A program made the translations under genes and the position numbers. From Dehalococcoidia bacterium (GTDB taxonomy: Bacteria; Chloroflexota; Dehalococcoidia; Lucifugimonadales; UBA3495): DNA of 46,315 nucleotides. The stretch covers positions 1 through 46,315 of the forward strand of contig JAJEIA010000081.1 of assembly GCA_022823505.1 (NCBI GenBank), given 5' to 3'. The notes under the pieces were generated by a model. The model did no database searches. It saw only the letters and a list, made by a program, of their open reading frames with translations, and was not told the origin of the DNA. This document shows, piece by piece, positions 41,513 through 46,315 of the stretch (its first letter is position 1; the number at the start of each line of letters is the position of its first letter).

Positions 41513-42355
41513 ATGAAAATCGTCGAGACATGCGCCGAGATGGCCGCGCTGTGCCGAACAGTTCAGCGCCCGCTGGGTCTGGTGCCTACCATGGGAGCGC
41601 TGCACGACGGGCACATCGCGTTGGTACGGCGGGCCCGAGCCGACAGCGAAACCATGGCGGCATCGATCTTCGTGAATCCGTCCCAGTTCGGTCCCAACGA
41701 GGATTTCGCGACCTACCCGCGAAGTTTCGAACGCGACCTGCATCTCCTCGAAGAGAACGGCGCGGACCTGGTTTTCGCTCCTCCACCGGAGGAGGTGTAT
41801 CCGGATGGTTTCGACACCTGGATCGAGCCGGGCTCGGTCGCACAAGGAATGGAGGGATCGGCCCGGCCCGGCCACTTCCGGGGGGTCGTCACGGTGGTCG
41901 CCAAGTTGTTCACCATCACCCGTCCGGATCGGGCCTATTTCGGCCAGAAGGACGGCCAGCAGGTCGCAGTGATCCGCAAGCTGAACGACGACCTGAACCT
42001 GGGCGTCGACGTGGTGGTCATGCCGACGATCCGGGAACCGGACGGCCTGGCCCTGAGCAGTCGGAACGCGTACCTGACGCCGGATGAGCGGGAGACCGCG
42101 CCCGCGGTGTACCGTGCCCTATGCGCTGCGGAGGATGTATGGCGGCGCGGCGAGAGAGACGCAGATCGAATCCGTCGGGCCGCGAACAACATCCTGGGAC
42201 GCGAAGCTCTGATCCACGCAGTGGATTACATCAGCATCGTGGACGCCGACACAATGCAGCCGGTCGGTACCATCCCCGTCGGCGGACGGGTGATGATCGC
42301 CATAGCGGTGCGGCTGGGGTCGGTTCGATTGATCGATAACGTGGTCTTGTCGTGA
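41513..42355 (+). CDS. panC: Pantothenate synthetase
   Basis: Joins pantoate and beta-alanine with ATP to form pantothenate, the CoA precursor. The 280 residues fit the family. Motifs are LVPTMGALHDGH (ATP-binding HIGH-like), FVNPSQFGPNED, RPGHFRGVVTVVAKL, the FGQKDGQQ loop and the SSRNAYL KMSKS-like segment. ATG 41513 gives the normal PanC start MKIVET; an upstream in-frame ATG at 41471 would add 14 residues. No panB or panD is in the window. Confidence 0.93.
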   Translation: MKIVETCAEMAALCRTVQRPLGLVPTMGALHDGHIALVRRARADSETMAASIFVNPSQFGPNEDFATYPRSFERDLHLLEENGADLVFAPPPEEVYPDGFDTWIEPGSVAQGMEGSARPGHFRGVVTVVAKLFTITRPDRAYFGQKDGQQVAVIRKLNDDLNLGVDVVVMPTIREPDGLALSSRNAYLTPDERETAPAVYRALCAAEDVWRRGERDADRIRRAANNILGREALIHAVDYISIVDADTMQPVGTIPVGGRVMIAIAVRLGSVRLIDNVVLS

Positions 42356-42415
42356 AAGTAGTTGCCAGCCAACCTCAGAAGTTCCAACGTTCGAACGCAA
42401 CTGCGTTAGCCGTGA

Positions 42416-42880
42416 CTAACCTTGCCCGAAGATGAGGTTTCCCAAGCCTTCTAGGGTACTTGGAGCGGCGTCCGCAACTTGAACCGCGGGGTCACCTGCA
42501 TCAACGTAGCTACCCCAAGCTTCCAGCGGCTCCGCTCCAGTCTCAAATGAGCCTTCTTTCTTGAGGGTTTCGTACCTAGTTTCCCATTTGGGAGGTTGCA
42601 GCGTGTTGACACCACCCGCGTCCACCCTCTTGGAACGATAGGTAGCCGCTACCGAAAATTTAGGAGCCACTCGATTGATCTTCACGCGCGTCTTGGGCAG
42701 ACTTACTTCCCCCAAAACATCCCCTGTGTCCGGGTCTCTGATTACTTCCTCTCCCGGCGACATAATCTCAAAAATCATGCCAAACTTTACGCCCGCATCG
42801 CTGCCGATGTTGAGCGCAAGTTCTCGTGAATTGAGTATCTTGGCGACTTTTCCTCGAATGAGCTCAACTGGAGTTGTCAT
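42416..42880 (-). CDS. Unrecognised protein with FlgT-C-like beta domain
   Basis: Protein of 154 residues with GGAGG 10 nt before the ATG. The first 80 residues (VAKILNSRELALNIGSDAGVK, then MIFEIMSPGEEVIRDPDTG) resemble the small beta domain seen at the C-terminus of flagellar protein FlgT and in many envelope proteins. No signal peptide. The rest is low in recognisable features. It overlaps the upstream membrane-protein gene by 17 bp, so the pair is coupled. Codon use and GC differ from the neighbours. Confidence 0.65.
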   Translation of the reverse strand: MTTPVELIRGKVAKILNSRELALNIGSDAGVKFGMIFEIMSPGEEVIRDPDTGDVLGEVSLPKTRVKINRVAPKFSVAATYRSKRVDAGGVNTLQPPKWETRYETLKKEGSFETGAEPLEAWGSYVDAGDPAVQVADAAPSTLEGLGNLIFGQG

Positions 42881-43355
42881 TTTCTTGGAGCCTCCGTTGA
42901 GGCGGCCACTGCCGGATCACTTCGTCGACGTCATTCGGCGCAACGTCTTTCCAGTCTTCCACTGCCGAAGCGCCCAAGGGTATCTGTCCTTCGATTACGG
43001 CTTGGATCAGATCCAGTCGATGATCTGGCGAGTCGGATTTCAAATCCTCTATTCTACGAGACAGCTCGTACAAACTGGTGTGCAATGTCAATATGCTGCG
43101 GACCGCAGACCGTGCATGGGGTCGTATTATCTCTAATGCGCCTTCTCTGGCGGCATTCCTCCCGAACCTGTAGGAACCCAATAGGCCGGCGATCAACGTG
43201 ACCAATTGGAACAAGATAGCCTCTACCTGCGAGAGGGGCCTGATCGAAGATACTGCAACCATCGCACCTAATGCAACGACGAATACAAACGCCAAGGCGA
43301 GCAAAGGCAAGTCCCGCCACCACTTCGTGGCAAGCATTGAGACCTGTGAGCGCAT
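42864..43355 (-). CDS. Unrecognised two-helix membrane protein
   Basis: Protein of 163 residues (ATG 43355; ATG 43337 is an alternative). Two hydrophobic segments at about 17-35 (LPLLALAFVFVVALGAMVA) and 41-60 (ILFQLVTLIAGLLGSYRFG) are followed by a charged helical, probably cytoplasmic, region. The longer frame to 43544 runs into etfA and is not supported. It is the first gene of the two-gene, lower-GC segment. Function unknown. Confidence 0.65.
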   Translation of the reverse strand: MRSQVSMLATKWWRDLPLLALAFVFVVALGAMVAVSSIRPLSQVEAILFQLVTLIAGLLGSYRFGRNAAREGALEIIRPHARSAVRSILTLHTSLYELSRRIEDLKSDSPDHRLDLIQAVIEGQIPLGASAVEDWKDVAPNDVDEVIRQWPPQRRLQENDNSS

Positions 43356-43399
43356 TCCCTGCGCACCTAAATCAACTAGTGGGATCCTGCGTATCCCGA

Positions 43400-44398
43400 T
43401 TACGACTGCGTTAGTTCGCGCACCGTCTCCGTTAGCGCCGGGATAACCTTCTCCCAGTCGCCGACCACGCCGTAGCGGGCTTCCTTGAAGATGTTGGCGT
43501 CGGCGTCCTTGTTGATGGCGACGATGGCCTTGGAGCCGCTGCACCCGGCCATGTGCTGGCTGGCGCCGGAAATTGCGACGGTGATGTAGAGGTCGGGCGT
43601 GATGGTCTTGCCGGTGAGACCGACCTGATAGTTGGCCGGAACCCAGCCGGAGTCCACGGCGGCACGGGAGGCCCCCACGGCTCCGCCCAGCAAATGCGCC
43701 AACTCTTCCAGCTGGGAGAAGGGTTCAGGTCCGCCGAGGCCGCGACCGCCGGACACTACGATACGCGCGTCTTCCAGCTTGATGCCCTCGGCTTCCTCCT
43801 TGACCACGTCGACCACGCGGGTTTTCGCCGCGGAGGCGTCAATGTCCACCGGGAAAGCGACCACCTGCCCATCGCGTCCTGCGTCGGGATCCAACGGCTC
43901 GTAGGTTTTGGGCCGGATGGCGGCGATCTGCGGGGTCTGAGTACAGCTGACCACGGCAATGGCGCTGCCGCCGTACACTGGGCGGTTGGCCAGCAGGCGT
44001 CCGGTGGAGGCGTCGGCGGATACCTCGAGGCAGTCCTGCGCCAGGCCGACTCCCAGGCGAAAAGCCAAACGGGGAGCTAGTTCGCGGCCCTCGTTGTTGC
44101 GAGCGATCAGGATAATGCCGGGGTTTGCCTCGGAGGCCACGGCCTGCATCGCGGACAGGTACAGGTCGGGATGATAGTCGGCCAGGGCGGGATTGGTCAC
44201 CGCGTAGGCCTTGTCCGCGCCGTGGGCTATCGCCTGATGGGGCGCGTCCGCCACGTCAGCGCCGATAACCGCGATCGCCAGTTCCTGGCTGAGGGCGTCG
44301 GCAAGGGAACGTCCGGCGGCCAGCAGTTCCTGGGCCGTGGACGCCAGTTGTCCATCCGGTGCGTCACCGAAAACGAGGATGCCGGTTGCGTCTGCCAT
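43400..44398 (-). CDS. etfA: Electron transfer flavoprotein alpha subunit
   Basis: FAD-binding subunit of ETF, which passes electrons from acyl-CoA and other dehydrogenases to the quinone pool. 332 residues. The C-terminal FAD domain has [29 protein letters not shown] segment (here [17 protein letters not shown]) and [13 protein letters not shown]. It lies 67 bp downstream of etfB on the same strand, the usual order. Its last codons include one of the ACTGCGTTAG repeats. Confidence 0.95.
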   Translation of the reverse strand: MADATGILVFGDAPDGQLASTAQELLAAGRSLADALSQELAIAVIGADVADAPHQAIAHGADKAYAVTNPALADYHPDLYLSAMQAVASEANPGIILIARNNEGRELAPRLAFRLGVGLAQDCLEVSADASTGRLLANRPVYGGSAIAVVSCTQTPQIAAIRPKTYEPLDPDAGRDGQVVAFPVDIDASAAKTRVVDVVKEEAEGIKLEDARIVVSGGRGLGGPEPFSQLEELAHLLGGAVGASRAAVDSGWVPANYQVGLTGKTITPDLYITVAISGASQHMAGCSGSKAIVAINKDADANIFKEARYGVVGDWEKVIPALTETVRELTQS

Positions 44399-44465
44399 GT
44401 TTTACTCCGTGGGCTCGGACCCAGAAAATGGGCGGGCGTTCGACCCGCCGGTGTATTGAGAAAGG

Positions 44466-45266
44466 TTAGATGAGGCGATCCTCGCGGAGGCGCAGCGCCA
44501 GCCGGCGGGCTGCATCCACATCGTCGTCGCCCTCGATGATCTCGCAGTCCTGGTCGCGTTCCGGCACGAAAAGATCGTGGAGGGTGACGCGCGGTTCCAG
44601 CTGCGCGTCGTCAATGTCCAGGTCGCCGGTGGTCCACACGGTCGGCCGTTTGCGCGTGGCCGCCATGATGCCCCGCAGCGTGGGATACCTGGGCTGGCCC
44701 AGCTCGTTGCTGACGGTGACCAGAGCGGGCAGATCCGCCTCGACCACTTCGAAGCCGTCCGGGGCGAGTCGCTCAACGACCACTTTGCTGTCCTGCACGT
44801 CCACCTTCTTTCCCAGGGTGATGCACGCCATTCCAAGGGTCTCAGCGACACCCAGCGGCACCTGGGCATTGTCCCAGTCGGACGCCTGCCGGCCACAGAT
44901 GATCAGGTCAAAGCCGCCCAGCTTGTTGATGGCCGCAGTCAGCAACTGTACCGTGAAGAACGAGTCCACCGAGTTGGCGAAAGCGTCGTCCTGAAGCAGC
45001 ACCAGTTCGTCGGCGCCCATTGAAAGGGGCTTTTTCATCACGTCCAGGGCAAACGACGTACCGGAGGAGATGACGGTGATGCTGGCGCCCTGCTCGTCTT
45101 TGATCTGCAGGGCGGCTTCCACGGCGTTTTCATCGAAGCCGTTCACCACGGGCGGGATGTTTGCCGGCGGCACCACCTGCCGGGCGTCGGGATCAATTCG
45201 AAAGGCGGCGGCGGGCATTTCCGGGTCAACGACCTGCTTGGCCAGCACGCAAATGTTAACGGGCAT
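44466..45266 (-). CDS. etfB: Electron transfer flavoprotein beta subunit
   Basis: AMP-binding beta subunit of ETF, 266 residues. Features are NICVLAKQVVDPE at the start, NGFDENAVEAALQIKD, the LIICGRQASDWDNAQVP segment and LPALVTVSNELGQPRYPTLRG near the recognition loop. The C-terminal acidic extension is ordinary. AGGAG is about 14 nt upstream of the ATG, a little far. Two hairpins lie in the upstream gap. Confidence 0.95.
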   Translation of the reverse strand: MPVNICVLAKQVVDPEMPAAAFRIDPDARQVVPPANIPPVVNGFDENAVEAALQIKDEQGASITVISSGTSFALDVMKKPLSMGADELVLLQDDAFANSVDSFFTVQLLTAAINKLGGFDLIICGRQASDWDNAQVPLGVAETLGMACITLGKKVDVQDSKVVVERLAPDGFEVVEADLPALVTVSNELGQPRYPTLRGIMAATRKRPTVWTTGDLDIDDAQLEPRVTLHDLFVPERDQDCEIIEGDDDVDAARRLALRLREDRLI

Positions 45267-45298
45267 CAGGAACGCACTCTCCTGCTAGCAATACGAAA

Positions 45299-45329
45299 AT
45301 GGGCTATGTGAAAGTTATCACTAGCCCAT
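45299..45329. repeat. Hairpin upstream of etfB
   Basis: ATGGGCTA + GTGA pairs with TCAC + TAGCCCAT around AAGTTA, a 12-bp stem with one bulged T. It lies between the aldo/keto reductase end and etfB (both minus), so it may terminate one or regulate the other. Confidence 0.6.
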
Positions 45330-45349
45330 TCCAGTGTCAAACGTTAGGC

Positions 45350-45375
45350 GATTCCGTCACCGCGGTAACGGAATC
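45350..45375. repeat. Imperfect palindrome upstream of etfB
   Basis: GATTCCGT and ACGGAATC flank a CCGCGG centre, one mismatched pair in 26 bp. A dyad of this kind could be an operator or part of a terminator. Confidence 0.5.
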
Positions 45376-45431
45376 TATATTGAAATCCGGTTGTCCACCC
45401 GCAGATCTTCAACGATGCGCCAAGACTCGGA

Positions 45432-45453
45432 CTGAGGACATCGATGTCCTCAG
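45432..45453. terminator. Perfect 22-bp palindrome over the aldo/keto reductase stop
   Basis: The 22 bases read identically on both strands (CTGAGGACAT and its complement, centred on 45442/45443) and include the stop codon at 45450-45452. It can form a hairpin at the 3' end of the reductase mRNA. Confidence 0.5.
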
Positions 45454-46315
45454 ATTTCGCGGAAAGCGGGCTCCGGCTCTTCGATGTAGAAGTTGTTGGC
45501 CCACAGGTCGTCGATGATGGCCTGGTCGCCCTCGGTGATTGGTGGCGTGTCGACGGCCTCCGAATACTCCTTCAATTCCTCCAGCGTGGTGAAGTTCGGC
45601 AGCACGCTGGTGATGGTTGGCTGGTGAAGCACGAACTGGATGGCGGCCTGGCTCATGGTACGCCCCACTTCCTCCCCGGCCAGGAACTTGACCTGCTCTA
45701 CCTTGACCAACGCCTCGCTGAGCCACTGGTGCCGACGATAGGAGCGGTGGTCGTTTTCATCGAATTCCGGCGGCTCGTCGTACCGGCCGGTCAGCGCCTC
45801 GGAGGCATGGGGCACCCGGGACAGCAGCCCCACCTGCTCCTTCTCCGCGATGGGGAAGAAGTCCTTGGCCGGGTCCTGTTCGAGGATGCTGTATATGATC
45901 TGGCAGCTGCTGACGTGGCGTTCTTCCATGCTGGCCTGGCCTTCCTCGAACCAGCCGATGTCGGGGCCCAGGGCCGAGCCGTAGTAGCGGATCTTCCCCT
46001 CGTGCTTGAGCTCTTCCAACACCTCGAAAACCTCGTCCTTCTCCAACGCCTCTATGCGCGGGTTGTGCAGTTGGTAGAGGTCGATGTAGTCAGTCTTCAG
46101 GCGACGCAGCGACTGCTCACAGGCGAATCGGATGAACTCCGGCTCGAACTTCTGCGGCCGTTCCTGGTGGCCAACGCGAGGCGTGGTCTGGTCGTAGATG
46201 TCGTACCCGAACTTGGTGGCGATGATCATCTCGTGCCGGCGGTGGCTCATGAACTTGGCCAGAACCTCTTCGCCGTAGCCGCCCCCGTAGGTGTCGGCGG
46301 TGTCGAAGAAGTTGA
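45450..46315 (-). CDS. Aldo/keto reductase (5' end outside window)
   Basis: NAD(P)H-dependent TIM-barrel oxidoreductase. The frame is open to the window edge, so the M at 46250 is internal. Visible family features are NFFDTADTYGGGYGEE (catalytic Asp and Tyr), MIIATKFGYD (catalytic Lys), the LYQLHNPRIEAL strand with the active-site histidine, and AAIQFVLHQPTITSVLPNF near the C-terminus. The form matches the YhdN/general-stress-like bacterial group. Substrate unknown. Confidence 0.92.
   Translation of the reverse strand, partial: NFFDTADTYGGGYGEEVLAKFMSHRRHEMIIATKFGYDIYDQTTPRVGHQERPQKFEPEFIRFACEQSLRRLKTDYIDLYQLHNPRIEALEKDEVFEVLEELKHEGKIRYYGSALGPDIGWFEEGQASMEERHVSSCQIIYSILEQDPAKDFFPIAEKEQVGLLSRVPHASEALTGRYDEPPEFDENDHRSYRRHQWLSEALVKVEQVKFLAGEEVGRTMSQAAIQFVLHQPTITSVLPNFTTLEELKEYSEAVDTPPITEGDQAIIDDLWANNFYIEEPEPAFREI

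Larger units (their letters stand above)
42400..43414. repeat. 10-bp direct repeats bracketing a two-gene, lower-GC segment
   Basis: ACTGCGTTAG occurs at 42400-42409 and 43405-43414. The right copy falls in the last codons of etfA. The enclosed roughly 1 kb is visibly poorer in G+C (about 50-57% in lines counted by eye) than its neighbours. This arrangement would fit an insertion with target duplication or recombination at a short repeat, but no integrase is present. Confidence 0.4.

Noticed and set aside
44431..44449. GGCGGG/CCCGCC hairpin between etfB and etfA
   Set aside because: Only a 6-bp stem in GC-rich DNA with no T-run; too weak to call a terminator or a member of the palindrome family.
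1..46315. CRISPR arrays, transposases, integrases, rRNA
   Set aside because: No regularly spaced repeats, recombinase motifs or rRNA-like conserved stretches were seen on either strand.

Overview
The window is a gene-dense, high-GC bacterial chromosome segment. It carries about 35 protein genes and no rRNA, tRNA, CRISPR array or transposase that I can see. The best guess for the host is a Chloroflexota bacterium of the SAR202 / Dehalococcoidia type. This is an inference from oversized RpoB and RpoC, several flavin enzymes (two GMC oxidoreductases, two luciferase-like monooxygenases, ETF), many MFS carriers and dispersed GTAGGGGCGA-type palindromes. No rRNA is present to prove it.

Layout. 1-2499: 3' part of a GMC oxidoreductase and class II fumarase. 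2500-12700: a TTGACA/TATCAT promoter and rpoB-rpoC. 12782-16929: dihydroorotate dehydrogenase, a divergent iron-ADH-fold protein (minus), a PaREP1-like protein and MtaB. 17251-23660: two Opp/Dpp-type ATPases without permeases, then three MFS carriers of one subfamily. 23657-26525 (minus): two luciferase-like flavin enzymes and a DinB protein. 26748-30081 (plus): GMC oxidoreductase, a glutaredoxin-DinB fusion and a PAC2 protein, apparently one operon closed by a bidirectional terminator. 30160-33549: VOC protein, a small-protein/HAD/MFS operon (minus) and a cupin (plus). 33634-38947 (minus): a zinc locus of zur, znuA, znuC, znuB and a histidine-rich MFS carrier, with a consensus promoter. 39167-42355 (plus): a HAS-barrel-like protein, a HerA-type ATPase and panC. 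42416-46315 (minus): two unfamiliar small genes of lower GC, etfA, etfB and a truncated aldo/keto reductase.

The most notable item is at 28315-29094. A good ribosome-binding site and ATG open a glutaredoxin reading frame in which the first cysteine of CxxC is an in-frame TGA (28360-28362), giving UxxC. The frame continues 232 sense codons through the rest of the thioredoxin fold into a DinB-like domain. A stem-loop with a bulged U lies 10-36 nt after the TGA, where a bacterial SECIS element would be expected. TGA is an ordinary stop for other genes here, so this looks like a selenocysteine glutaredoxin fused to DinB, hidden from standard gene calling.

The second unusual item is a 246-bp tandem duplication in the zinc locus (38111-38602). 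It joined a copy of the znuA start to a copy of the 3' end of zur and made an intact 58-codon chimeric frame that keeps both CxxC zinc motifs of Zur.
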